Source: Pasteuria penetrans
Lineage (GTDB): Bacteria; Bacillota; Bacilli; Thermoactinomycetales; Thermoactinomycetaceae
Reading direction: 5' to 3'
DNA: 64,000 nt
Assembly: GCF_900538055.1 (NCBI RefSeq)
Contig: NZ_UZAC03000001.1
Span: forward strand, 1,612,001-1,676,000
How positions within the stretch are numbered: the first letter of the stretch is position 1; every line of letters begins with the position of its first letter. A model generated the notes under the pieces. That model was not told where the DNA came from. It was given only the letters and a program-made list of their open reading frames with translations, and made no database searches. Positions 38,593 through 48,238 of this stretch are shown here, piece by piece. Position numbers and translations under genes: made by a program.

Positions 38593-39341
38593 AGGGGGCA
38601 CCGATCTAATAATTTAAAATTTTCAAAAAACTATCAGAACATCCCGGTACGCACTATGATGGTAATATTTTACATAATAAGGAAGAAAAACCCTGGGATG
38701 AACTGGATAATTCCAATGAGCAGCAATTTCCAATTACATTGACGGTTGTACCAAGAAGGTACCTTGATTTTAGATTGTTATGTTCATCTTAATAAACTAT
38801 ATGTATATTTTATTTCTATAAATATTATTACACAATATCGATATCAATAAACATTTTTTTGGGTAGTAATACTTATAGACGTAAATAGGAGGGGGCTGTT
38901 CGCACCCCTCACTAATTTTTGATCGAAACCAATGACCCCATTTATTACCTGTTGTAAAAAACAAATCGTAAATAATAAAACAAATCTCATCAACATTTAT
39001 TACCTAAAATTAAGTAGGGGTGCTACCGCGAAAAAGGTATCAAACTTATTAAAATATTTTTGTAGATTAAATGATGTGTTCAGTAAATGTTTATATTGTT
39101 AATGTATATAAAAACAGTCTGCTTGGGTATTTCCGGCGTAAGTTCTTTGGGATGGAAAGGTACCCCTTTCTAGGGGGATTGCACCTGAAAATTTCGTGCG
39201 ATCGGTTATTTTTTGTTGAACCACCGAAATCACCGTGGAATCATAGGATCCGGTTCCTATCTCGCCCCTTTTGCGCACACCAAAGAAACCGACATAAAGT
39301 CGAATTTTATTTTTTATTTAAATAGTATTATATATTAAACC
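38593..39341. other. AT-rich DNA after the transposase
   Basis: No convincing gene. A T-box-like string at 39017 was considered and rejected. A short frame at 39071 (84 codons) has no ribosome site. Confidence 0.4.
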
Positions 39342-40287
39342 CTATGTAGTTATGGGTGATCTTATCCTTATCTTCCTGATCTTCTTTTGAAGATAACGAA
39401 CGGCCTGGGATAAATTATAAGCAGATCCTTTTGCCATCATGGCCCGTGCCACCCTCGTCTTACCACGCACCTTCATTTTGGCCGCCTGAAAACGGTTCTT
39501 CATAGAAGAACAAACCCCCTCCACAGCCGCACGACGATTACCCTTCTCTTTGTACCCCGGTTGCTCCATTTTGTCTCGTTGTTCCGCCGTTGAATAGGAC
39601 TGATCTGTGGTGCGCAGGACCCTTTCCCCCCTCTTCAGAGGTTTGGCTGCACATTGCTCGGCAAATTTACATCCCCCGCAAGTCCCCTCATGGAAGCGGG
39701 CCACTATCTTACCCTTGCCCTTCTCTCCGGGTTGGTACGTGGATGAGTCGGGGGTCTTGCCACCAGGACACCGATGGATCTTTCCATCCTTTCCCCTCTT
39801 GAACCCGCTTACCCTTTTTTTACTGGGATTTTCCTTTCTTCCCAACATATCAGTTGGGTGTATATCGATAGTACGTTCTTTAGCCGCCTCCCTTACCTCA
39901 TGGCAGTTGTACCCTCCGTCGAAATACAAGGTCTTGTTGTCCTCTGGTGCATGGTTGGATATATAGTCAACTCCAAAATCCTTATCGGAATGAAGTGCCC
40001 CTTGGGTATTTACATGGGTGAGTATACTCAATCCCTTCACCTCATCACGGGCCTCGACAAGGTTACAAACATACCCTCTACACAATTGCTTACCCTTGAT
40101 ACGACATTGGACGTCTGGATCAAAGGGGCTTTGCAGACTGCCTGATGGCGAGGTGGAACGCACCATGAGTCTCTTTTGCCCTTCCTGTTCAACTTCCTCT
40201 GTCTGCTCTCCTATCACCCTTTGCAACAGTATATGGACTGGGGCGGATTGAAACTCCTTGTACTGGTTCCCAAAGTGTTTGAGGGCT
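39342..40287 (-). pseudogene. Second-type IS1182 transposase, C-terminal part, cut by IS1182 copy 2
   Basis: About 315 codons: ALKHFGNQYKEFQ, RVIGEQTEEVEQ, LYFDGGYNCHEV (second Asp), CGGCKFAEQC (zinc knuckle) and AAVEGVCSSMKNRFQ (Glu). It is 40-50 percent like the intact IS1182 transposase by eye, so it belongs to a different element. The N-terminal side continues after the inserted IS at 42650 (GNTARDLS) for about 20 codons only. The gene therefore lost its start before or after the insertion. Confidence 0.85.
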
Positions 40288-42643
40288 GGTGCTGGTGCTG
40301 GAATTAAAAGTCAGTTGATTTGGTTTTTTCCGATATTAATTATATTTCAAAATGATATATATTGATTGCTATTAGTTAATGAATTACTTCTGTATAATAT
40401 GTATGAATAATTTGTAATGTAAATAAAAAATTGAATAGTATGAATGTTTTGGACTGGATATGTGTGAAACGTAACGATTATGGTTGGATTTCTACTATAA
40501 CCATGGAAACTCGGTTTTTGAACCCATGATCGCGGAAATGAATGCCCTATTCCGCACACCTTGGCACGCCAAATAGACCGGCCTATAGTGCCGATTATTT
40601 TATGAATTTTTGAAATTATGAGATATGCTCATCACGATATGGCTTCTCTCCTTATTATTCTTATAAATTTTACTATATATTCGGAGACTTGAGATGTGTT
40701 ATACGCTACACACTTTGCGAACATTGTCAACCTAGCTCTTCGTTCACCACGCACCTTAAGTCGGCGAGCTCCGTAAGCATTTTTTAGTGCGGAGCAAACG
40801 CCCTCAATGGCCGCACGACTGTTCCCTGCTTCCCTATATTTTGTCTCCTCCAATTGATCTCTTTGCTCCGCCGCCGAGTACGTTCGGTCGGTTAATCTTA
40901 TGGTTCTTCCCCCTGTTTTGTTGAGTTTGCCAATGCACTGATCCGCAAAGGGGCACTTCTTGCAATCCTCCCCTTTGAAATAAGCCACACTGGTCCCGCT
41001 CCCTGGTTTTCTCCCTGGTTTGTACTGGCTGTTCTCGGGTTCCTTGTTTGCCACGCACCGTGTAATTTCCTTTGTTCTTTTGTCTCGCACAAACGTGCTT
41101 GCCCTCAATTTATCGGGGTTCTCCCTTCGGCCCGTCATATTGGTGAAGCATAGCGAAATACCCTTTGATTGGGCAAGTTCGCTTATCTCATGGCTGTAGT
41201 ACCCCCCATCGGCACACAACCGCATTCCATCATGGGGAACCCATGTTTCTATGTACTCCTTCGCAAAGGCCGTATCTGGATGAAGGGAACCTTTCATATC
41301 AAAGAAGGAAATTAGGCTTACTCCCTTCTCTCCATCACGATCCTCTACGATTTGTCCGGAATATCCCCAACATTCCTGTTTGTTCTTCTTCCTGTACTGA
41401 GCATCAGGATCATAAGGGCTTTGTAGACTACCAGAACGCACCTTGGAGAGCATCCTGAGATTTCCTTGTTCATCCTCCTCAGTTTGTTCCCAGATCACCC
41501 TTTCCAGCAATGCATACTCCTTGGTTGATCTGATGTTGTCATAGTGGGAGACCTGTTCCCTTACAGCCAAGCAAACCCCAATTAGCTCTGCAGTCCTATG
41601 ATCCCTTGCTGTTGCCCCTTTTTTTGGGGGAAGGGGAGGCTGATAGCCCAATGATTGCCGACTATCGATGTCTGTTAGTTTACACCCCTTCTCCAGAAAA
41701 ACCCCCCACTCCGCGGGGAGGGGAATCAGGAGTTCAGCCGAGATACAAACCACATTTTTCGCCACCAGATAGATCACGTCATTACGGGTCAATTTCCTTA
41801 TGTTGCTGTTGATTAGCGTGCTATCCATTCTACGGCAGGTGGATGTCATACCTACTATTGACTTTTGGAAGGTGGTGAAGTGCTGAAAGGAGTCCTGTGT
41901 AACATTGCATTTTGTTTTCTCCTCGTATGCCAACAACCGTTTTCTGCCTTCGTATAATGTTCTCCTACCTATAAGGGGCTTTCCTTTTTTGCCCCCCAGA
42001 GCTTCAAAGAACACTCCTTCCCGTGGAATACGTTCGATCAATTCCCTGTCTGTCCACCCAAAGGTTTCTTTAATGGACTCCAGGATTATGGTAAAAAGGA
42101 TATCCTTGCAGGGTTGACCGATAGTATTATGATAATCGGCATATGTTTCCTTGTACCATGAAGCATGTTTCTCATAATACTCGCAAAGGGTTGCAAGTTT
42201 AATTTCTTCCTTGGTGGAACACCAGCGCCACTTATCCGCGAAGCATTCAATCCATTCCTCTACCCCTTCCAAGTTCGACTGTTCTATGGTACAATACCCT
42301 GAGACCATCTGTTATCAACCTCCCTTTATAGTGGGTATAAAGAGGATTGTATAGGAATAACAGATGGTCTTCAAGTTTCTTTGAGGGTATTTTTCAGGTA
42401 ATACATATAAAGTTGTTTCGAATGTACGTTAAGGAAGGTAGGGTCATATCCTATTTTGACTATATATTCGGAACATTATTATAATATCGGTAACCTAACC
42501 ATAATTAGGGAACCGAGCTTCTATAGATAGTATGATTTCATAAAAGTTTATGTAGTTATTTTTATGAATCCGCAAAAGCCCACTTTCCATTTTTATTCGA
42601 ACCTCAGGAAACAATTGTGAACCTTTTTAACGGCACCAGCACC
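40288..42643 (-). mobile_element. IS1182-type insertion sequence, complete copy 2
   Basis: 2356 bp, nearly identical to 10980-13334, with the same GGTGCTGGTGC ends and a 6-bp direct repeat AGGGCT (40282-40287 and 42644-42649). It sits inside another IS1182-like transposase gene. Two different 6-bp target repeats at the two copies fix the element's ends and duplication length. Confidence 0.97.
40632..42308 (-). CDS. IS1182-type transposase (558 aa), copy 2
   Basis: Same length and motifs as the protein at 11324-13000 (RRMDSTLINSNIRK, LCADGGYYSHE, CKKCPFADQC, AAIEGVCSALKNAYG), with only a handful of substitutions, for example EGVFFEALG for EGRFFEALG and RIIRREAIS for RIRRREVIS at the C-terminus. 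Start and ribosome site lie in the same inverted repeat (42302-42370). Intact and probably functional. Confidence 0.95.
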   Translation of the reverse strand: MVSGYCTIEQSNLEGVEEWIECFADKWRWCSTKEEIKLATLCEYYEKHASWYKETYADYHNTIGQPCKDILFTIILESIKETFGWTDRELIERIPREGVFFEALGGKKGKPLIGRRTLYEGRKRLLAYEEKTKCNVTQDSFQHFTTFQKSIVGMTSTCRRMDSTLINSNIRKLTRNDVIYLVAKNVVCISAELLIPLPAEWGVFLEKGCKLTDIDSRQSLGYQPPLPPKKGATARDHRTAELIGVCLAVREQVSHYDNIRSTKEYALLERVIWEQTEEDEQGNLRMLSKVRSGSLQSPYDPDAQYRKKNKQECWGYSGQIVEDRDGEKGVSLISFFDMKGSLHPDTAFAKEYIETWVPHDGMRLCADGGYYSHEISELAQSKGISLCFTNMTGRRENPDKLRASTFVRDKRTKEITRCVANKEPENSQYKPGRKPGSGTSVAYFKGEDCKKCPFADQCIGKLNKTGGRTIRLTDRTYSAAEQRDQLEETKYREAGNSRAAIEGVCSALKNAYGARRLKVRGERRARLTMFAKCVAYNTSQVSEYIVKFIRIIRREAIS

Positions 42644-42649
42644 AGGGCT

Positions 42650-42715
42650 AGACAAATCTCTAGCAGTGTTGCCCTCCGTGGGGACGGTCAGATCTTTCTG
42701 TACGGAACCTCCATA
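42650..42715 (-). pseudogene. Continuation of the interrupted second-type IS1182 transposase
   Basis: Minus-strand codons GGSVQKDLTVPTEGNTARDLS run into the IS target site; GNTARDL aligns with GATARDH of the intact transposase. Further upstream the similarity stops, so the N-terminal third is missing. A 23-bp part of this fragment recurs at 43734-43756. Confidence 0.7.
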
Positions 42716-43478
42716 CGTCAAAAAACCCGCTCCAGTAAGGAGAAGGGTTTTATTTTTTTAAAAATGTTAATTGGGAATCCAACCCGAACCCTTGTATCTA
42801 TCTTTCTCTATACCTTTCAGGCCTCATTGGGTATGATTTAATATATATTCATAAATGCATTTATATTGTTATTTTTATTTTATAATTATGAATATGATAC
42901 AAGGATTGCCCCTATCGTGTCAGATTCAGATGATGATGATCCCCATAATGTGTACTTGTGAGGCCTGTAAAACCTTGTTGGGGGTTCCCAAAGGCCCGGT
43001 AACACTTGCACACTTGCATTGCAGTGTTAGGGATTCCGTCCCTTCCATTAGACCCAGGGGATTGGGAAGTTCCACTGGCACCCATATCATACCCCGGTGG
43101 TGTATCAGACCTTGTGGAACCTAGGGAGAGACCAGCGGGAAATCGCTAACAGCTGCGGTATCCGGATCAGGACTGGGCCTAAATTGTACAGGCCCTTGCG
43201 CGGGGAATTCCGAAACCCAGGGAGGCAGTGGCACCTGTTTTCGGAGATCCTTGTATACTCATGGGACTTTGATAAACCGGGGGACCAACAGGGGTACCCA
43301 CAGTGACGCCCCCGGAATCTAATCGAACCTACATTCAGGAATTCCGTATATCACCTACGGGATCCCCTAGATTCTTCCCCCGAAGGGATCAGGAATGTGG
43401 GCTAAGAGGACACCGGGGAATCTGGTACGGTGGTAAGCCGGATACCACCAGGACGTATCAAACCATTGTAGCCATTTT
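42716..43478. other. Decayed DNA, possible collagen-like relic
   Basis: AAAACCCGCTCC and GGAGAAGGGTTTTA (42720-42756) form a terminator-like hairpin. On the minus strand 42920-43320, broken frames contain GASGTSQSPGSNGRDGIP and TVGTPVGPPVYQSP, which could be remains of a Gly-X-Y gene, but several stops interrupt them. No intact gene is seen. Confidence 0.3.
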
Positions 43479-43754
43479 CTATAACAAAAGCTGATTATGC
43501 CGTATCCATAATAGCCCATTGCAACATTCAATAGTTTGTTTTGCCAACGAGGCAAGGATGTTCCCCAATTCTTGGCAATCTCCTTTCCATCCCTTTATAC
43601 ATATCTCCATAAGACTCCGACAGTTTTTCTCGACACGCCCTATTTTAAACTCAAAACATTTTTCCTTATCAGAAATTTCTTCATCAAGGATTAGATCCCC
43701 TTCCTTGAATGGGAAAATAAGGGGGGATTTTTCGGGGACGGTCAGATCTTTCTG
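43479..43754 (-). pseudogene. Truncated ORF cut by the IS256-type element, unknown
   Basis: An open minus-strand frame of 92 codons starts at the IS256 end without a start codon and ends at TAG: PFKEGDLILDEEISDKEK, CFEFKIGRVEKNC, then GWKGDCQELGNILASLAKQT. Its composition is protein-like. The N-terminal side is missing on the far side of the insertion. I do not recognise it. Its first seven codons (QKDLTVP) are shared with the relic at 42650. Confidence 0.4.
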
Positions 43755-44055
43755 TAGGCAGCATCCCGTTGGGGGTGTGAATTTCTGAACAGGGCTTTTG
43801 GGGGAGGATTTCCCCCCATTTGAGGTGCTTCTCCCATGGACTACTATATAAAATAAATTTACTATATTAAAATATAAAACGTATATTTTGGTTTTCTAGC
43901 TCTTCCCCCCCTTTTTTACCTATGTCACTATAGTACTTGACCCATCCTAATTCGTTAAAAATGGTAATTAATTTCCATTTTCTTTTTGTTTATCTTTCTG
44001 TTATACTGTTCCGTAAAAATTGAAAATTTTATGGAATAGAGGGGGATATAGATTG

Positions 44056-45312
44056 ATGAACCACACTACTTATACCGCCTTACCGGCCCCTATTTGTGAT
44101 AAAAAAATGGAGAACGATCTCCTAGAGCGGGTACAATATTTGCAAAAATCAGGATTATCATACGAGAAAGCCGTTCAAACTGTCGGGCATTCTATTCTGC
44201 ATGATAAAAACTGGGGAAATTCCACCATTGGAAAAGCTTGGACATGGTTGGCCAACTATGAAAGAGATCAATATCTGGGGCGAAAAAAGTATCAAAGAGA
44301 CAACGGAGGACGCTGTACAATCATCAGAAATGGATATAGAAAACATGTTTTAGATACCCATAGGGGTCCCATTACCTTTTTCATTCCACGATTACGAGAC
44401 GTCAAGTTCCAGTCCGTTCTAGCCGATCCCTATTTCCGTTATGATCCCTACTTGCTGGAAAAGATCGTTTCCCTTCGAATCAGCGGTATGTCCCTGGAGG
44501 TCATCGCGGGGCAAACAAAGTGGATCTTCGGCAAGAGGATTCCCCGTTCCACCCTCTCCCAACGTCTTATTTCCCAGTATGATAGCCACCTAGACGCGTG
44601 GAATCTCCGTTCCCTACAGAACCAGTATTCCGCTCTTCAGGCCGATGCTACTTATCTCAGGATCCGGGGGGGCAAAGGGAAAAAAATAGCCATTTACATA
44701 GTAATGGGACGTAGGTGGGACGGTGTATGGGAAATTCTTTACGTTGGATACGGTCCACCTGAAACGTTGGACACCTGGAACCAGGTTTTCAAAAATCTCC
44801 GTTCGCGGGGTTTATCATCGGTTCCTTTGATCGTTACCGATGCTCACCCTGGCCTCAAAACGGCTGTTCGTGTCCATTACCCCGCATCGGATTGGCAACG
44901 ATGTATTGCCCATTTCTTTAGAAACCTGCGGGATGCCGCTGAGGAGGACTCTTTTCCCCCAGAGATACTCTTTGATAGGATGCGCAAAGAGGTTCTGGAA
45001 TCCCCGGATTGTGAAACGGCCTATGCAGTTGGCATGAGGATCTGCGAGGATTATAAAGACGTGGCCCCGAAAACGGTAAAAGTATTGCGAAAGGGCCTGC
45101 GAGATATCACCATCCACCTTGGACACGACCTTACCCATCAGAAGTCGAATCGGAGTACAAACATCCTGGAGAATTTAAACGGGAATTTAAAACGCATTAC
45201 GAACAAAGCTCGCTGCTATCCTGATGACAGGGCTGCTTATCGGATATCCACCCTCTTCCGTCTCCGTGATCACCAAAAACGGCAGGAAACAACGGACCAG
45301 AGGATAGCATGA
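44056..45312 (+). CDS. IS256-type transposase
   Basis: 418 residues from the ATG at 44056, with GAGGGGG ten bases before it; the frame opens 12 codons earlier. A mutator-type DDE enzyme: first Asp in QADATYLRI, second in VTDAHPGLKTAV, Glu in ILENLNGNLKR; SDWQRCIAHFFRNL is the family's conserved C/H stretch. The N-terminal part (KAVQTVGHSILHDK and others) is DNA-binding. It ends ATAGCATGA, overlapping the ATG of the next ORF by four bases. Confidence 0.93.
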   Translation: MNHTTYTALPAPICDKKMENDLLERVQYLQKSGLSYEKAVQTVGHSILHDKNWGNSTIGKAWTWLANYERDQYLGRKKYQRDNGGRCTIIRNGYRKHVLDTHRGPITFFIPRLRDVKFQSVLADPYFRYDPYLLEKIVSLRISGMSLEVIAGQTKWIFGKRIPRSTLSQRLISQYDSHLDAWNLRSLQNQYSALQADATYLRIRGGKGKKIAIYIVMGRRWDGVWEILYVGYGPPETLDTWNQVFKNLRSRGLSSVPLIVTDAHPGLKTAVRVHYPASDWQRCIAHFFRNLRDAAEEDSFPPEILFDRMRKEVLESPDCETAYAVGMRICEDYKDVAPKTVKVLRKGLRDITIHLGHDLTHQKSNRSTNILENLNGNLKRITNKARCYPDDRAAYRISTLFRLRDHQKRQETTDQRIA

Positions 45313-45554
45313 ATCATAGGGATTGGGAAGAAAGCAGAAATAGTATGGAATCATGTGTTTTTTGCGATTTAGATCGAAAATTTGGTAAAGTAAGAATCGT
45401 CTTTTTTCCCAATCCCTATAGGATTCATAATAAGAATGGACGAGAGGAGGTTGGAAGACAGGAACGAATTTTCTATCTATACAAATTAATAAGACAATTA
45501 TGCTTAAAAAAATACAAGAAAAGGTCACCCAAAGAGGCAAAAAAGTGGGACTAA
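45309..45554 (+). CDS. Small passenger ORF coupled to the IS256 transposase
   Basis: 81 residues, starting in the ATGA overlap with the transposase stop. MNHRDWEESRNSMESC is followed by CVFCDLDRKFGKVRIVFF and a basic tail (YKLIRQLCLKKYKKRSPKE). IS256 elements normally have a single ORF. The same ORF is present but frameshifted by one T in the relic at 24211-25450, so it belonged to the element before. Its first 20 bases are inversely repeated at 45407-45428, so the mRNA can fold over it. Function unknown; it could also be a by-product of conserved terminal DNA. Confidence 0.45.
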   Translation: MNHRDWEESRNSMESCVFCDLDRKFGKVRIVFFPNPYRIHNKNGREEVGRQERIFYLYKLIRQLCLKKYKKRSPKEAKKWD

Positions 45555-45596
45555 AAATCCCCTCCGAAAAATGCACACACCCGTCCGGATGCTGCC

Positions 45597-45894
45597 GGAT
45601 TTGTGATAGAGTGGGGGTAGGTCATTAGCTCTAACACCTGCTTTTCCATAGGAATTTGAGGGTTCTCTATGGAGCATTATAGCAGAAGAGGGGCTAATGA
45701 CCTAATTTTTTTGTTGTTTTCTTAATAACTATCAAACTAGGGGACCATGATCCTTAATTTTACAGTCATCGGATAGGTGCTCCCTAGCAAGCATCTTATT
45801 CGTTTTCTAATACGTCACCGCCCACCCGATTCCTATAAAAAAATCCATGCTAAAGAGTCGCCATTCATCTACCCGCTATGAACAGCGGAGACCC
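45597..45894 (-). mobile_element. Left-end relic of the ISL3-like element
   Basis: It is the reverse complement of 54389-54685, from the outer GGGTCTCCGCTGTTCATAGC end to just after the start of the first ORF, with few changes. The IS256-type element at 43757-45596 has cut it off from the rest, which is not found. Confidence 0.85.
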
Positions 45895-45974
45895 CCTGAT
45901 AGAGGGTGAGTTGCCAATTATTATAACATATAAAACTTAAATTTTATAAAAATAACGCATATGTACCACTGTGT

Positions 45975-46183
45975 TCCCACAAGAATACCTTGGAATACAG
46001 TGGGAGAGAATCCGAATCTAGGCAGATATAAACACAGAAACCTACCACGATGCATTTGATCTATCGAACCATGGTTCAGCCCTCACTCCTGAGACTGAAC
46101 CCCCAGGTCCGAAGTTTGGCCAAGAGCCCCAAACATTAAATCGAACTAGCACCCGAATAAGGAAGAATCCTATAGGGCAGTAA
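45975..46183 (+). pseudogene. Second fragment with YHxxF...SNHG motif
   Basis: EYLGIQWERIRI, a stop codon, then ADINTETYHDAFDLSNHG and SALTPETEPPGPKFGQEP. It aligns with the fragment at 29600-29766. Its end runs into group II intron DNA from about 46110, so the intron piece probably entered this gene. The family is not known. Confidence 0.4.
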
Positions 46184-46256
46184 GAGTCATATAATGCAAG
46201 GGTATTTATATATAATCCCATGAGCTGGATTGGCATTTCAGCCGACCCATCCCGAC
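46110..46256 (+). mobile_element. 3' fragment of a group II intron
   Basis: AATCCTATAGGGCAG, GAGTCATATAATGCAAGGGT (domain V region) and GGCATTTCAGCCGACCCATC ending in CCCGAC correspond to the 3' ends at 22700 and 49709. Stem pairs in domain V are largely lost. Confidence 0.6.
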
Positions 46257-46278
46257 GATTGTTATCTACGGATACCAT

Positions 46279-46570
46279 TCACGAACAAAATCGATTACAA
46301 ACATAAGTGCTACCTACACCAGTAAGTCCCCCTACACCCATACCAACGTAATAAGCAAAGGGCTTCGTCACGGGATGGATCTGAGAGACCCCATAGTCAA
46401 CCCAGTAACTGCCTGCACCCGTGGCACCGGCGCAGGCATAATCACAAAAACCCTCGCGTCTAAACCGTCCCCCATTAATCTCACTAGAGTATTTGTAAAA
46501 ATCGTCAGTACCCCCTTCCTCCAATTCAACCATTGGGGGTGCCGAAAAATCCAAAGTTTGATATGGACCA
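46279..46570 (-). pseudogene. Secreted Cys-bracketed protein, C-terminal fragment
   Basis: From SAPPMVELEEGGTDD to the end it is over 70 percent identical by eye to the C-terminus of the secreted protein at 49732-50838: INGGRFRREGFCDYAC, a Gly-rich run, QIHPVTKPFAYYVGMG, then STYVCNRFCS. The N-terminal part with signal peptide and repeats is missing; the piece overlaps the 3' end of the membrane-protein gene in another frame. A deletion has fused membrane gene and secreted gene remains. Confidence 0.7.
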
Positions 46571-47530
46571 ATCATAGGTAAGACAACAAAGCGACAATAG
46601 CGTTGAAACACAGAGGATAGCCCAAAGTAAGCCATTTTTGATATCGCTATGGGACTGTAACACACACCCCCCCTGCGTATCATGATCATAATTGAATATT
46701 CCTAGATAATTGCAAGGAGATGCGCAAAATAAATCTTTTAAAAGATCGGAAATAGAATGAATTCTGGGGAAGGGTCTCAAGAAAGCACGGCGCTGACCTA
46801 AAAGAAGATGGGCCCAGGAAGGTAGGACACGGGAAAATCGAGCCCAGGTATACATAAAAATACATTGAAGTATCATATCCAAGTGAAGAGGATTGATACC
46901 AGAAACAAAATAGGGAACGAAATGAAACAAATGCAGGGGTGACAAATACCCTGATAGGCACATAATGATTTGTCTATTGACAAAATTCACATCGATGCCC
47001 TGCACCCCCAACCAGTGTTCCTCTTGCCAAATTCTCCCGCGTAAGGCCGCCATCCATCCTATTGTGCCTAGTGTCAACAACCATACGGAAGGAAAGATCC
47101 ATAGGAATACACATGTCATAACCAAAAAACATAACGCACCTCCCCATGAAACCAAGTACCACCCCCCCCTTCTCCATAAACTATGTTGTACTATAGCACG
47201 CTGACAATTTTCTCGGGCTGTGGACCACTGAATCATCTGTCTAGCCGCTACCTGGAGGAGGAATCCACCATTCTTTTTTCTTTCCTTTTTCAACCAAAGA
47301 ACCACCATAATAGAGAAATATATATAACAAAAGGAACTCAACATCAATGGTGTTCCATACTTTGACACGATCCGTCCCTTTTCTACCATGTAAAGTGACA
47401 TATGAAGAAAAAGTAAAAAATGAAAGAAAAAACTAATCCAACCCCAACGCGCCACAACAAATCGTATAGGGTAACAAGGATCTTTATCTCCGGGCGACCC
47501 AATCATTGAAGTCCACAATCGTTTCCCCAT
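46526..47530 (-). CDS. Polytopic membrane protein, LGQR family, copy 2
   Basis: 334 residues. Seven hydrophobic helices, closely related to the copy at 48239 and distantly to those at 35559, 57964 and 61070. RQMIQWSTARENCQRAIVQH is the amphipathic loop before helix 3, LRGRIWQEEHWLGVQGIDV follows helix 4, and HLLLGQRRAFLRPF follows helix 6. The last few codons (FFGTPNG) come from out-of-frame secreted-protein DNA, so the original C-terminus was lost by deletion. A start at 47530 (MGKRLWTSM) matches copy 3. No known family motif. Confidence 0.65.
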   Translation of the reverse strand: MGKRLWTSMIGSPGDKDPCYPIRFVVARWGWISFFFHFLLFLHMSLYMVEKGRIVSKYGTPLMLSSFCYIYFSIMVVLWLKKERKKNGGFLLQVAARQMIQWSTARENCQRAIVQHSLWRRGGWYLVSWGGALCFLVMTCVFLWIFPSVWLLTLGTIGWMAALRGRIWQEEHWLGVQGIDVNFVNRQIIMCLSGYLSPLHLFHFVPYFVSGINPLHLDMILQCIFMYTWARFSRVLPSWAHLLLGQRRAFLRPFPRIHSISDLLKDLFCASPCNYLGIFNYDHDTQGGCVLQSHSDIKNGLLWAILCVSTLLSLCCLTYDWSISNFGFFGTPNG

Positions 47531-47739
47531 TCCTTTTTCCCCCTGAAACTATAGAAATACCTACCTTCTCAATCCCTTACCTTAGACCACAACCGGTTCC
47601 ATTCCCGTTCAACTCCCAGTTTCTGATCCACCACGGTCGACTATTTCGACATTTGCCCCTATGGTGACACGAAGTAGGATCAATCTCCATTTTCCGTGTC
47701 ATAATTCCCACATTCGTAGTCCATAACTCGTCCCTCCGA

Positions 47740-48180
47740 TCCTATCCTAGCGACAACAACCCCCTAACTTTCCTTCTCCATCCCGATTCTCCAATTGGGG
47801 CTATGGGACCTTGGCAGTGTGCGGGTAAATCACAACCACTAGGGGAGCAAATCCATTTTGGGAATACCACCAGTAAGGCTAGCATCTCAGCCAACCCTCT
47901 CACAAAACCACACGCTTGATCTCCACAACCCACCACACCCAACAGGCCTCCCCGCCTTTTCCTTGACCAACTCACTACCAATGCTTCTTACACCAGCAGC
48001 GCAAGGTGGTTTAGAATCTTCCCCCTACCAGACCGATTCTGAAAAGGACACAAGACCCCAATCGGGGTCCTCCCTCATCTTCCATGCAACTTTGCAAAGC
48101 GTGCGATCCGACTCCGTTCACAACCGCAGCTTCGGTATAGTCTTAGCCCTTTCACCTGGCTAAGTCTAGGTGTCCATGCA
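47740..48180 (-). mobile_element. Scrambled group II intron remnants
   Basis: Pieces of the intron family on the minus strand: near 48110-48165 (CACGCTTTGCAAAGTTGC next to a target-like CGGAGTCGGATCGCACGC), near 47990-48040 (AAACCACCTTGCGCTGCTGG), and near 47875-47900 a domain VI-like GGTTGGCTGAGATGCTAGCC. Order is kept but the sequence is too decayed to fold. Confidence 0.45.
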
Positions 48181-48238
48181 ACAGCCTCTCGTGATTCCAA
48201 ACGACAATTTTTTAGCTCGGGTGAGTCAGGAGAGGGGA

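Larger units (their letters stand above)
43757..45596 (+). mobile_element. Complete IS256-type insertion sequence
   Basis: 1840 bp with imperfect inverted repeats GGCAGCATCC...GGGGTGTG and the complement at the right end. It carries a full transposase and a small overlapping second ORF. The right end lies inside an ISL3-type end relic. The flanks (TCTTTCTGTA and GGATTTGTGA) share no target repeat, so one side was probably deleted after insertion. Relics of the same family lie at 6300, 14220 and 24211. Confidence 0.9.

Noticed and set aside
39012-39036. T-box-like antiterminator string (AGGGGTGCTACCGCG)
   Set aside because: It differs from the T-box consensus at two positions, no specifier stem is recognisable upstream and no aminoacyl-tRNA synthetase or amino-acid gene follows.
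45309-45430. Riboswitch or sRNA in the inverted repeat after the IS256 transposase
   Set aside because: The inverted repeat belongs to the IS and recurs in its relic; no ligand-binding consensus is visible.
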